Assembly (NCBI GenBank): GCA_001687465.1
Contig: LVLI01000321.1
Span: forward strand, 41,163-105,162
DNA length: 64,000 nt
DNA from: Halocafeteria seosinensis
Lineage: Eukaryota > Sar > Bigyra > Bicosoecida
Direction of reading: 5' to 3'
In this document: positions 32,331 to 43,735 of the stretch, piece after piece
Numbering within the stretch: position 1 is the stretch's first letter
How the letters are laid out: each line of letters opens with the position of its first letter
Translations under genes and position numbers: made by a program
Notes under the pieces: generated by a model
Seen by the model: the letters and a program-made list of their open reading frames with translations, nothing else
Told to the model about the DNA's origin: nothing
The model's database searches: none

Positions 32331-33904
32331 TTATTGAGCTGTTTGGGCGGCGTTTCCGCTGATGCTGTGTTTCTCAGCTGGTTCAGGCACCGGGGTGGCA
32401 GCTGAGGATTTCGTCTTTGGTAGCTCGGGGCATCCATCAACCTCGTTGTACATACCAAGTTCATTCAAGATTCCGTATGTTACCTTCTCCAAGTTCAGAC
32501 TGTAGAAGTGGATTCCTTGCACACCACCGGCAAATAGTTCTCTGCACATGCGTGTTCCAATCTCAACACCAGCGGCTCTGACCTCTTCGGGATCATCCTT
32601 GATGGGCTCCAATCGGTCCCAGATCCATCGGGGCACTCTTGTTCTGCAAAAGTCGGTCATTCGACTGAATCCACCGTAGTTCTGAACAAGCATGAGACCA
32701 GGTATTATAGGCACGTTGATTCCCCAATCGCGGCAGTCTTTTACGAATTTCAAGAACACGTCTGTGTCAAAGTGCATCTGGGTGATGATCATGTCTCCGC
32801 CAGCGTCCACTTTCTTTTTCAAGTAGTCCATTTCTCCTTTGTAGTCTTCATCGGAGCATACGTATTTCTTGCCATCTCGCTCCACGAGGCGACCCTTCTC
32901 GGCTTCGGAGAGGTTGTCTTCGTTTTCAACTTCCTTGATCACGTTGGGGTGGCCTTCCGGGTACCCAGCGATACTGAGGTTGAAGTAGTTTCCGTAGAGT
33001 TTCTTGATGTGCTTGATGAGGTCAAGAGCACAGGTGAAACCACCTTCAGTAGCGGTCCATTCTTCCTGTCCTTTCGGGGGATCTCCACGGAGGGCACAGA
33101 TGTTTCGGATTCCTGCTTCCTCCAATTCCTTGAGGGCGAAGGTGAGTTTTTCTTCGGGCATGTTAGTGCTGCAAACCGACAAAAATATCCAGTTGGACTA
33201 CGTGAATCCACTGTAATCCACTTGTATCAAGGTAATAAACGTACCATGTCAAATGCATGTTGGTCTCGAAGCCGACTTCTTGCATTTTGCGAGCAATTTG
33301 GACCGTGAGTTCGGAGGTGGATCCTCCGGCTCCCCAGGTAATGTCAGCATATAATGGGTCTGCAAATACACGTACATTGAAAGTTAATGAAATCTCTCAT
33401 GGGGCTTGAAAACTATCAAAAGGAATCCTGAATTCTCCAGTCTCGTGCGACGAAATGACCTCAATGAGAACAAGAGAACAACTATTGTTCTCACTCCGTT
33501 GTCTTCCTCTCCCTTACGTAAGCAGTCCCCTTTCGCATACGTCAGGGGAGGGAATACATGTTCACTATATACAGTCTCACATGTATATGTAATGAACTGG
33601 AGCTTGTACACCTCGTATGAAGGGGTAGTACGGGATAAAGTGTTCTGAGAACAGGCTCCGGAATTTGCGACGAGACATGACCGAGAACCACGGCCCTCCC
33701 AAGCACATGATTCATGGGGGGAAAATGAGACTTACTTTGCGCTTTCATGCGATAGAAGCGTTCGTACAAGTTGGCGACACCATCGTCTGTTTTAGGAGGG
33801 AAGTACTCGAAAGCGATGTATTTTTCCTCACGCTGTTCTTTCTCTTTAATGCGCTCCGCAAGAGGGCGGTGCTCTCCTCCTTCCGTGTTCGTTGTAGGCG
33901 GCAT
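32331..33904 (-). CDS. MTHFR: methylenetetrahydrofolate reductase, catalytic domain only
   Basis: Three exons: 33736–33904, 33245–33359 and 32331–33168 (373 aa). It reduces 5,10-methylene-THF to 5-methyl-THF with FAD, supplying methyl groups to methionine synthase. Landmarks: [11 protein letters not shown] (catalytic Glu), [24 protein letters not shown] across intron 2, [46 protein letters not shown] and [11 protein letters not shown]. The family's C-terminal S-adenosylmethionine regulatory domain (about 300 aa in plants and animals) is absent; the protein ends in a Pro/Ala-rich tail. Feedback control by AdoMet may therefore be missing. A palindromic TGACGTCA lies 60 nt upstream of the ATG. 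The MTRR gene is 2.6 kb away on the same strand. Confidence 0.95.
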
Positions 33905-34315
33905 TTTTTCGCGTCGGACACACAAAAAATGTCAATAAAAACTACGTTCGTCTGAATATGCTCTGACGTCAGTGAACGATCGAAACAAATGAAAGTTGCA
34001 CTTGTACCGGCTAGCGACCTACACACACTGACACCGACCTCGGCAACTTCACAGCCAAGGTATCCACCTTCACAAACGGAAGTTGAAAAGTTTGGCCAGA
34101 CTTCGAAGTTACCCGAAGACTTCAACAAAACCCTGTCATGAAGCGTCGGTTGGGGGAATGAAATAAGGAAGGGTAGATCTGCTGAGTGCTTCAGTCAAAA
34201 ACCGTTATCGACACTGGTCACCCCCACTGAGTCCATAATCCTGCCTATCCGATCCAAAACAGCTGAAACAGTGTCAGAAACTCTAAATCCTGACGGGCAT
34301 AGCTTCGCAAACATC
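33905..34315. promoter_or_regulatory. divergent promoter MTHFR / ARM-like gene, with CRE-type palindrome
   Basis: 411 nt between opposing ATGs. TGACGTCA at 33964–33971 is the classic CRE/bZIP palindrome, seen directly. No TATA box is evident. Binding is inference. Confidence 0.5.
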
Positions 34316-36253
34316 ATGGATCTATCCGACACAGAAGAGCTACCAGACACGCTTCTAGAAATACTGAATGAATTGGAGGAGCTATCCATCTCCTCAGAGC
34401 GTATCAAAAACTCGGATCAGAAATACTTGAAACATTTATTAGCACACTTATGTGAAGTGACCGACATTCCTGATAACAGAGTTCATTCTGGTAAGGCATT
34501 CAGTGCATACTCTTGAACCCCAGTATTCAAGAAAACACTCTCTATTATGAACTTTCGACGCCAGACACTCTCTTCCCGTTCATCCTGCGTAGCCAAATTG
34601 TACCAAGTATTGTACAAATTTTTCAACATGGAACAGACATCGAAGTGATGCGACAGGCTTCAAGACTTGGCTGCAACTTAGTTCGACACGGTAAGCACAG
34701 AAGCGGCGCTGGTGGTGTTTAGCTTCGAACAAATCCATATCGTGGTATGGCGTGGCAGACGACGTGCTGAACCGGTTTCGCGAAAAAGACTATATCGAGG
34801 TCATGCGCGGTTTGGCCGACTCTTCGATCGGGAAAGATTTTCACACTGTCAAGAATTGTTAGTTTGCATGATCAGACTTTTCGATATGGCGCTGTCCTAA
34901 CTATACTTCTTCGTGCAGTGATGAGAATCTTGGCACGAATCCCCTGTGCTGATACGATGAGCTGCATTCAAGAATTGGACTTGGTGAATAGAGTAGCTGA
35001 CTCGGCGGACGAATTCGGTACAAATGAACATATAATCAGTTCTGCGGTCACATTTATTCTCAATTGCGCTAAGAGCGACCCACTCACGCGTCATGAACCG
35101 TGTAAGTTGATTATCCTTTATATTATCTATCGGGATCATCTTGACCAGACGAACTCTAACAGGGATTTTAAAGGCTTTTCTAGAGAGCGGACTGGCTTCG
35201 CGAGTCTTCGAAATGCTACCGAAATTTTCGGGAATCTCTATGGATATTCAAGAAGTTGGCGATTTGATCCTCCGTTTTGCACGTAAGTTGCGCTCAGCAG
35301 CAAGCGTTTGCTTAGTGCTTTCGCTGAGACCCTACACGTTTCTCAATCTACAGGTATAGAAGATTCTAGTGTTACCGACCCAAAGGTATTCGTTAGCGCA
35401 GCCGATTTCTGCCTTCATTTCCTGTGTCAGGCTAGAAACAACCGCCAGCTCTTTACCGAAGCTCATCAAAAGCATATAGGAACCTCATTACAGGAGCTAG
35501 CGGTTCATAGCGAAAAGGTGAGGAGTCATTTGAAAGAGAGGAACGAGATCCTCGTAAGTTTTCACAAATATTTCCACCCGTCAGTGAAAGTTCTTACTAG
35601 TCCGTACTGAACAAGAACTGATGTATGCTCAGGTCCAAGTAGCGGCAACGCTCCCCAAGGCATCGGAATTCATCGGAGAAACTCTAGCCAGATTGATTGA
35701 GACAACAGAGGATGTCCAGAAGGCCAAGGTGTACTTGGAACCCATAAATGAACCGGCCCCTCTGCTCCGAATTCTGGAGCTGTCATCGGAAGATGCAAAC
35801 ACTGCCACGTGGTGCTTTCAGAAACTGTACGCTGCTTGTTTCTCGTCACGTAATCGTGAGATAGTTCGCCGTAAGAAAGATGTTCAAGATATCTTCACGT
35901 TGCTGCAAGCATTCTCTTTAGACGAGAATTTCGTAGTGGCGGTTTGTGAAGTCTTGTGGCTGCTTTGCTTTGACAGTAAGGGTTATTTCGTTGTCGTGTT
36001 AGTAAACCTCCAAAGGCTAAAGAAAGTTTTGAATTTGTCTGCAGCAAACTACGCCGCTATGCTTCGGACTGAGGAGTACTTGGACGAGCTGGATAAAATT
36101 CGGAAAGATCATCCCATACAAGCTGGTAGAATTCAGCAATGCGTTAGTGGAATGCATAAATTATCACGATGTACGGGACACCCTGATGGTAATTACCACG
36201 GCAATCACCATGATGACAGTGATGATGGCGAGGGGCGCAATGAAGTTGAGTGA
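34316..36253 (+). CDS. armadillo-like helical-repeat protein, function unknown
   Basis: Seven exons: 34316–34490, 34532–34690, 34723–34857, 34919–35101, 35163–35282, 35354–35553 and 35633–36253. They sum to 531 codons (530 aa) with consistent phases. Introns are very short (32–79 nt). The product is almost entirely amphipathic helices without catalytic motifs, for example VMRQASRLGCNLVRHG, ELDLVNRVADSADEF and NFVVAVCEVLWLLCFD, spaced like ARM/HEAT repeats. It ends in a His/Asp-rich acidic tail (HGNHHDDSDDGEGRN). I know no specific homologue. A scaffold or adaptor is the likeliest role. The first intron (41 nt) is the least certain part of the model. Confidence 0.65.
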
Positions 36254-36458
36254 ACAACACCACACGCATTATTTGTAGAGTAATACAAATACGCACATTG
36301 CCCAATTATGTAGTATTTATAAACACATACCCAATTGACCCGCAGTATCAATAATACTGTGATCATATCAAGCGGATCCCAATCATAAACGCAATCAGTA
36401 ACACATTTTCCTTCAGCAGTATTGAATACAACCTGCCAAAGTAACGATACCAAGGACC

Positions 36459-39400
36459 TTAACTCCAGAGATCCCTCAAGTATCGCTGCTTATTCATCAT
36501 TTCTTGTAAATATTCTTCCGGGTCGTCGACCTTCCCATAAACTTGCAAGATCTTTCCGAGAGTCTCATGAACATCCTTGGCCATTTGAGCCCCGTCGCCA
36601 CAGACGTAAACATACGCACCCCGACGCAAAATTAGATTCGCAATTTCGCTCGCCGCTGAAGGCTGCCGCATTCGGTGCTGAACGTACGTCTTTCGAGGTC
36701 CATGGCGAGACCAGGCGAGATACAAGCGCGTGAGCACCTGCTCATCACTGAACTGTTTTAGTGCAGATTTATAAAGATAATCGACGTGGGGCGAGCGGTT
36801 GCCAAAAAACAAATGCACTTCACCTGCTGCCGCCATTGGATTCGCTTCAAGGTCGTCGGAAGCACTTTCCTGTCCACGACGCTCAGCGAAATGCCTCCGC
36901 TGCAGCTGATCCTCTACCTCTCGAGGCAGCGCTTTCGAAGTCATATCATCTGCATCAGCATCTACAAGCCCTTCGATATCGATTCCACCTCGCCAAGTGC
37001 CGGAGCAGACCTCGCTGCGGGAATTCAGAGCCTGCTTCAGTTTCGAGCTTCGGTGTTGTAGATATCCGATGAAAGGAGCTACTCCGGTTCCTGGCCCAAT
37101 CATTATCAGTGGCCACTTCAAGCTTCCCGGAAGAGTAAAATCACGTGTAGGCCGCAGAAAGATCTTCAAAAACGGTTTGTCATCGTTTACTTCTTTCCGC
37201 AAGTCAGGAGCCTGCGACCACTTCCTCTGAGAGGGGGTCGCTAGAAGATTGAACTGCTGGCTTAGTTGCTCGAGGTAAGTCGTTGCCAAGCCATGGCGTA
37301 CAGGCTTCGAGTTCTGTCCACTGATAGCCAATGAAGATTCGTCTTTATACCCGCATTCATAGGAAACTACCGTGAACGCGAAGGTTATCTTTTTGTCGTT
37401 CTCCAAAGGGGAATTAGACATGGAGTAGTATCTGGTGGCTAAAGGAGTCATCGCTGAAAGCAAGTGGCCAACAGGGGGCTGTGTGGTGCCAAACAAAGCC
37501 AAAACGTCCACAACACTTAGCCTCTGCTTCTCAATAAATTTATCAAGCGCACTGTTGCCAGCCGGGCTTCCAAGGTACCCCAATACACATTTTTCTTCCT
37601 CACTTTGAGCGTTCGTAGAGAGCAGGCGCAACAGCTGCTTCATCGGTGGTGCCATTATGTCCACACACCACGCAAATATTGCAGAAATTGGTGCAACGAT
37701 TTCACTCACGGAGTCAGGCGACTCTCGGACAACGTTAACCCCAGCAATGCCCTCAAGTGCTGCACCGAAACGGTTGAGAACTGCATCGGATGCACCGTTC
37801 GCATTCGAGCCAGACTCAGGAGCTGGAGAATCACCGCCCTCCCCATCGTTTTTCTCTACTCGTTTACCGGGTAACGTCTTCCCCTTCAAGTCTATAGTAC
37901 TCTTCTTTTGCTGCCCAGCATTGTTACGCTTTAATGTCACGTACTGCGTCGGGGAATACCCCAAACGACGGCACAGTGCTTCCACTTGGTGACGGGGGTT
38001 AGGAACCACTACTCCGATTGCATCTCCTGGAATCCAGGCTCTATCTTTCCATCCTGATACATCCAGCTCCATATGCACCACACGTCGTTCGGCAGTAGGC
38101 CCACCAGCAGTGAGATAATCTGCGTGCTTTACAGGCACCGTCACGGCATTCTCGAAAGATGTGCCCGGGCTGCCGAAGATGGGACGACCTTCGCGCGCGA
38201 TCCCTGCTTCGACACTGTCGTCGCTCGGAGAATCGTTTCCGTCGCCGTATGTAGAACAATTGATGATATAGAGAGACGACGAGGATTCTAAATTTGTTAC
38301 CGGCTTTTCCAGCTGGTCGACTTCCAACGTTTGGGGAGGAGTGCGCGGTTTTCCCTTCTTCTGATTCATAGTAGAGATGGCCTTTTTCACTTCTTCTTTT
38401 CCGCAAATTGACTCAAAAGGCAGAACACCTTCCGTTGGTTTAATCATGCTGTCTGTACTAGGAGAAAACACCGAAGGGGCAACATAGCCTTGAGGTATTG
38501 CTTCTCCTTCCCCATCGCGCTGCTGAAGCGCTTGTTTGTCAATCTTTTTCTGCTCGTTCTTTTTCTTGGCCGCTTCTTGTTGGCGTTGACGCTGGGCAAT
38601 CAGATTCTGGACCATGCTGATACCGCAGTTTACCTGCGGCTCCTGCTCCTTTGTAGGCTTTCGCGGTTCGGATACGTAGTCCATGCTACTTGCTCGGGTT
38701 CTCCGAGATCCGGTGGATCCCATACTCGTGCTTCGCTGAACAGCATCGGGAATGTCCTCGCTTTCCGGTTGAGGGCCGTTAGCATCAGGCTTAGCATTTG
38801 CATCGTTCAATTGTTTCGTGGAAGGTTCTTCTCTAGGTTGATCTTCCTGCTTCTGCTGACTCTTAGATTGACTTTGATTCTCCTTACTCTCATCCTTATT
38901 TCCCCCTGCAACGATTCCGTCGGGGGTCAACACTTGATCCGGGTCGTCCATCTCGTAATCCTGCGGATTTTCCATCACATTCGCCAAAGCCTGCCACAGG
39001 CCTTCATTCCACGGCTCGACGACATTTTCAAGGCCCATCGCTTCGTCTGCGGTACCAAACATGTGGAAGGGTCTGGCACCTAATTCCTTTAGTCTTCTGT
39101 TGATCTTAACACCAGCATTGCAGAACTTGTCATAGTTTGTATCGCCCAATCCCAAGATGGCAATGCGCACATTGGCGAACAAATCTTGTGGCTGGGTCTT
39201 TCGCCGAATCCATCTCCAGAAGCTGTTGTTCAGCATTCACACACGTAGGAAGTTACGTCAGATACGAACTCATGTCTGGGGCCGTCGAAAGTGTCTTGCA
39301 CACGTACCTTTCAGCATTGTCTGGAGGATCTCCATTCCCCGTTGTAGAAACGATTATAACCAGAATATTTCGTTCTGACCAATCCGCCTGTTTTCAACCA

Positions 39401-39717
39401 ACAATATAAAGAAGAAAAAGCATCACAATAAGTTCTTCGATTCCACCAAGATCGACAGTAATATTGACGTACTCTTCGTAATTGGTTCAATTCCAGCAAT
39501 TCGCTGGTGATGCCTTTGGATGAAGCCTCTTCATGGAGTTCTTCCGCGATGGATTTCGCGGCTCCAGTTTGGGATCCGTAGCTGAATGTGATCCTGCAAA
39601 ACACACAATGTTTGAATTCTACATCACAAGTCATACTATCCTTCAAACACACAATGAGAACAATTTCGCCCCTTGCGACCGGTTATAATACAGGCCGAAT
39701 TCGATCACTTACGACAT
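36459..39717 (-). CDS. MTRR: methionine synthase reductase (diflavin reductase)
   Basis: Four exons: 39713–39717 (only ATGTC), 39473–39593, 39308–39387 and 36459–39222 (989 aa). It transfers electrons from NADPH via FAD and FMN to reactivate cobalamin-dependent methionine synthase. The FMN/flavodoxin domain shows FSYGSQTGAAKSIAEEL, VSTTGNGDPPDNAESFW and LGLGDTNYDKFCN; the last is MTRR-like rather than P450-reductase-like. A low-complexity Gln/Ser/Lys linker of ~200 residues follows, longer than in animals. The FAD domain has RYYSMSNSP. The NADPH domain has GPGTGVAPFIGYLQHR, FFGNRSPHVDYLY and VYVCGDGAQMAKDV. The C-terminus KQRYLRDLWS resembles the aromatic-terminal stacking end of human MTRR (…IWS). 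Its presence implies B12-dependent MetH in this organism. Human MTRR is ~700 aa. Confidence 0.93.
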
Positions 39718-40205
39718 GTTTCCCTCGATAACAGCGTTGAGTACCACACTGGCTCAATAAGATCGCTCGGATCCACGCTGCACGAGCGACAGGGAGGCAG
39801 TGGTGCCCTCGAAAACACGGTATGAGAACAACTTCCTGACTTTTTTGGCGTCGGGAAGCGCGTGCCAAAGTTCCAAGCTCAATTGCACCTTTACCACGAT
39901 GCGATACACCCAACGACCACGTGGATTAAATCCGTGCTCGTTTACTACACGGGGTCGAATAATCTCCGCAATGGAACATGGGGTGCAACAAGCCTGTATA
40001 CTCGATAAACTTTCACTGCTTGCTGGGCGTACCGGAACACATCAAACAAATCGTCGACTTAATTTCTCTTACATTCACTTTGCTTGATTGTGTAGATATC
40101 GCTATGTCTGTGGTGTATCAGGTAGAGGTCAACTTATAGATAACGTAGACGATGGAGAGGGATGTAGATGGAGTGTGAACTGAGCCTGTATAAGGGTGAA
40201 AAAGG
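39718..40205. promoter_or_regulatory. divergent intergenic region MTRR / LYR gene
   Basis: 488 nt between opposing ATGs. Short frames only, and no motif I can name. Presumed to hold both promoters and the MTRR 5' untranslated region, since the first MTRR coding exon is just 5 nt. Confidence 0.4.
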
Positions 40206-40762
40206 ATGAGCACGCACCGAGGCGTTCTACGGCTCTATAGACAGCTTGTATACGCCACCAGGCGGTTGAATGAACCCACAAATCAAACGTCAGGTGGAGG
40301 AGGGATAAGTTGGAGCGTAGATGGCGTCAGACAAGCGTTTCGAAGGCACCAAACGGAAGAAAATACGGCCAAGTATGTCCCATCTTCACAATTTGAGCTG
40401 AAGGATAATGCCTATTTGACTGCCTTTATATGCCCCTTTGCAGGATTGAAACGCTGCGGGAAGAGGCCGAAGATAAGCTCAAGTTCATGCGCTTAATGCT
40501 CCCCAGCCAGGACCTTCACTACCTGGATGTCATTTGTCGGCCACATCAGCATGATGAGAGGGACGATTCTGGTGTGAAGAAGTACGTCGTTCGTGATGGG
40601 AAGGTGATGGAAGATAGTGCGCAAACCAGGGACAGTGCGCCTCACTCGAATTGGGGAGGAAACAACGTTGATCCGGACGATTTGAAACGACACAATGCTC
40701 AAATGAGGCGATTCCATTTCATGGATCGAGGCGTACCGCCTCCTCGAGGACCTGTTTGGTGA
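40206..40762 (+). CDS. LYR-motif protein (mitochondrial Complex1_LYR family)
   Basis: Two exons: 40206–40372 and 40444–40762 (161 aa; GTATGT donor, TTTGCAG acceptor). The N-terminus reads GVLRLYRQLVYATRRL, with the diagnostic LYR tripeptide, followed by VRQAFRRHQTEE, the conserved R..F.. of the second helix, then a charged third helix (IETLREEAEDKLKFM). LYR proteins bind acyl-ACP and assist Fe–S cluster or respiratory-complex assembly in mitochondria. The C-terminal ~90 residues (HQHDERDD … RGVPPPRGPVW) are an extension I do not recognise. Which LYRM subgroup it belongs to cannot be decided. Confidence 0.75.
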
Positions 40763-41289
40763 GACAGCATGAATTTGAATTGGTGTGGCATCAGCCCGAA
40801 GAGAAAACTAGAATCATTCTGGATCATGAGTTTAGAATGATCACGTAAAAGGTTTCTAGGACACCTTGTGCACTTCAGGCTGAAATCGTCGAGCTCTGTA
40901 GGCTCAGTTTTGGGAAATGAATACCTCCCATAAGGCCTCAACAGATTCATTTTGTCCCATTCTTCCCAAGCTCCACAGCGAGCAACCGCCGTGGTATGCT
41001 CTGTACTTTAGGTACCGTCGTGGGGTTTTAGTATCTCCTATATGATCATGTATTGACAACTCTCTGACTAACGGCTTGAAATTTTGAAATTCTGAGCTTG
41101 CTTTTTTTGAAGGTCAACTCCACACTAAAGGTTTGACGTTCCCGCCGGGTAGGAAAGCACTATCTGACTACTTCCACAAACGCATGAACGACATAGAGGC
41201 ACGTAAAAGACGTTAAAGCAGTTATCAGTACGGTAGTTCCGGTGTTTGCAGTAGTGATTCAATTAATTCACTTCCCTTGTGGTACTAAC
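40763..41289. other. intergenic between converging LYR and GNAT-2 genes
   Basis: 527 nt, presumed 3' untranslated regions. No repeat or frame of note. Confidence 0.45.
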
Positions 41290-42530
41290 TCAACCATTGA
41301 TGTGAATTCCAAAGCTAGAGAGATAATCAACATTGTCCGCTGTGTGTGGATGTGCAAGCCAAGTAACATCTTCTCTTAGTTCAGAAGCTCTTCGAAAGCA
41401 TTGCTGAGCAATTCCTCGCAACTGATCGGCAGTCAGTTGTTCGGGTGGAATCCTGGATACCGAGGTATCTTCAGACTCTCCAGAGTTACGTTTCCTGGCC
41501 TTCTGTTGAGATCCATTCATTGAGGCGTGCGAGCTTTCTGCTGTCAATTCTGAGGATTCTTCTTCGGTATCCTTGTCACGAGCTCGACTGCAACAAGTAT
41601 TGGCAAACCGTGTCAACGCTTTCACATCATCGCACTTGGAAATATCCGAGATCGATTTTATCTTTCGCATATATTGCTGCCAAGGCAAGCGAAAAGAAAA
41701 CATACTAGGAATGAGCCCGTGTAAAAAGTTGCATGCGCTACTTACATCCCAGACTAGTCGAAATAGGTGGTCTTGATGGCGTTGGCGTGAGATGACATCT
41801 TCTTCCGCTTCTTCGTCATCTTCCTCGTCTTCGTCATCCTCGTTCTCGGCTGGCCGTTCCTGTTGACGCTGTTCATAATCTTCCACACGGTTGTACGCTG
41901 CAGTGACAGCATTTATATCGGTGCAAACAACGAAATCACGTCAACTTCCACAGACGAGGATTACTCACGTGCATGGGTTGTATCGGTCACAGAAAGTCTC
42001 TTCCACGCAGGGTGTTTGGAGAGGAATCCATCGCGCACGTATGAGCATGAAGGGACAATCTTAAACCTGTTAAAATTCATACCAGAAAGAAACAATAAGA
42101 CCTTCTCTTCGGACGAATTCTTGATGGTTGTTTCGACTTACTTCATGGCATGGGCGTACTCCACCGCGAACGCCACGATAATTTCAGCCAATTTCATACC
42201 CCGAAACGAAGGATCCGTCCACGTATGGTAGAGATCCAAAGTCCCCTTGGACGCGTCCGGATTGCAGGAAACACCGGGGCATTGTCCTCCAGAGAACGCT
42301 GCTTCCACGTACGCCGCCACTACCGCTTCTTCGTCCTGGTGCTCTGCGCGATACCGTAGTTCAAACCTGTTACTATGCGGCTCATGTTTCAGGTCGACCG
42401 TCCTATCCCCCGGAGTCGTCACCGCCGGCACGTCATGCACCCGCGTCTCATCCTGCGAACGCACGGCTTCCTGAAGAGAATCGAGAGGGATCCGGTTTCG
42501 ATTTTCGTCCCACGCGGCTTCGCCGTTCAT
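41290..42530 (-). CDS. GNAT-fold acetyltransferase, copy 2, with acidic C-terminal extension
   Basis: Four exons: 42142–42530, 41969–42066, 41746–41897 and 41290–41676 (341 aa). Residues ~1–160 match copy 1: SLQEAVRSQDETRVHDV, RFELRYRAE, LDLYHTWTDPSFRGMKLAEII and FKIVPSCSYVRDGFLSKHP. The GNAT motif-A region carries RGMKL instead of the usual RGxGx(G/A), as in copy 1. Exons 3–4 add ~180 residues absent from copy 1: a Glu/Asp run (ENEDDEDEEDDEEAEED), a predicted helix, and a Ser-rich stretch ending in a helical C-terminus (LTADQLRGIAQQCFRRASEL). An acidic tract would suit binding to histones or other basic substrates (inference). It shares a 165-nt divergent spacer with the ChaC gene. Confidence 0.8.
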
Positions 42531-42695
42531 TTCGAGGAATCCAAAAATAAAAAGAAAGTTGAATTTTTTTTTTTAACAAAAGTATATATAATTAGGTTTA
42601 GGATTGTCTGGACAATACGGTAATCTGTTTGTTCTGCGTCAAGCCAAATCAATAACTGTGGTGTATGTTTTGCTTGGGGTCTTTCTTGTGGAAGT
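42531..42695. promoter_or_regulatory. compact bidirectional promoter GNAT-2 / ChaC
   Basis: 165 nt between opposing ATGs. It contains a run of T (around 42563–42574) and TATATATAATT at 42583–42593, a plausible TATA element usable in either direction. Seen directly; activity is inference. Confidence 0.5.
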
Positions 42696-43647
42696 ATGTC
42701 GCACTATCCCACGGAGGAATCGAAAACCACGACCTATCGGTACGGTCAGTCCCCTCAAGATCCGGAAGAACGGAAGCTCTTGGAACAAGCGAGGAATGAA
42801 GGATTCTGGTTATTCGGCTACGGATCGCTCGTATGGAAGGTAGGGAAGGCACCACCATCGACTGCGGCTGGTTGCCCCCGGGGGTGAGAATTGTACGTGT
42901 ATTTGCAGATCGATTTCGAAGTGGACGATTCCAAACAGGGGTTTATTCAGGGCTATAAACGTCGCTTCTGGCAAGGAAGGTACGCGAGGAATGACTGAGA
43001 ATTCATCCTCTGTTTGGCATGCACCCCATTCGTCCGCAGTCCTGACCATCGAGGAACCGACGAGAATCCTGGACGCGTAGCTACAGTGCTACCTAGTGAC
43101 AACGATAGTGACAGAGTGGATGGAACGGTGTACAAAGTCTCTGGAGAAGTAGCGCACCAAGTCATGGATAATTTGCTCTTTCGAGAGAAAGCCGGCTACT
43201 CGCTGCAATGGGTCAGCGTTCATACTTACGAGGGAGAAACTCTCAAGGCAATTTTGTTCACGGCTACGGAAGATAACGAGTAAGTATACGTCACCTATTT
43301 CATGTTAATAACGGAAGAAATGAATAGTGTGCACGCTTATCATGTTAAGATTCTTCATCGTATGCTCGCGTTTTGCAGACACTTCTTGGGAGCAGCAGAT
43401 CCCTTAACAATTGCTAAAACTATAAAGAACTCTGTAGGACCTTCAGGAGCAAATGTAGAGTACTTTAACAAACTTTACGAATCGTAAGGTCTCCCACCTT
43501 TTATATCAACTTCATCTCGCGTAATATGCAACTACTCTCTTCTACTACAGACTTAAGAGTCGAGGCATTCATGATACCCACCTGGAAGAGATCCACGAGG
43601 TACTATCGCAGCATGCATCAACTAATGGGGATTCCAAGGCTAGATGA
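42696..43647 (+). CDS. ChaC-type gamma-glutamylcyclotransferase
   Basis: Five exons: 42696–42839, 42909–42979, 43040–43279, 43379–43483 and 43551–43647 (218 aa). The substrate-binding loop GYGSLVWK is in exon 1. QGYKRRFWQGS follows. The catalytic Glu sits in FREKAGY (exon 3), then the family block AADPLTIAKTIKNSVGPSG and a C-terminal helix (HDTHLEEIHEVL). ChaC enzymes cleave cytosolic glutathione to 5-oxoproline and Cys-Gly. ChaC1 and ChaC2 subtypes cannot be separated by eye. Length matches the family. Introns are 60–99 nt. It adds a glutathione-turnover enzyme to a neighbourhood with two methionine-cycle genes. Confidence 0.92.
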
Positions 43648-43735
43648 TGTACCCAGCCTCTGTGTAGAAATATACCCGTTTTGTAGCTAGTGTTGTTAGA
43701 TCGTTAGCGAAGCTGAAGACCGAGCAGCTGGGGTT

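Noticed and set aside
34491-34523. 33-nt intron in the ARM-like gene ending at CCCCAG
   Set aside because: It breaks the reading frame; the AG at 34530–34531 (41-nt intron) restores phase.
38490-39083. 197-codon plus-strand frame, Leu/Arg-rich
   Set aside because: Antisense shadow of the MTRR low-complexity linker.
39800-40087. 95-codon plus-strand frame between MTRR and the LYR gene
   Set aside because: No motif or splice logic; lies in a divergent promoter region.
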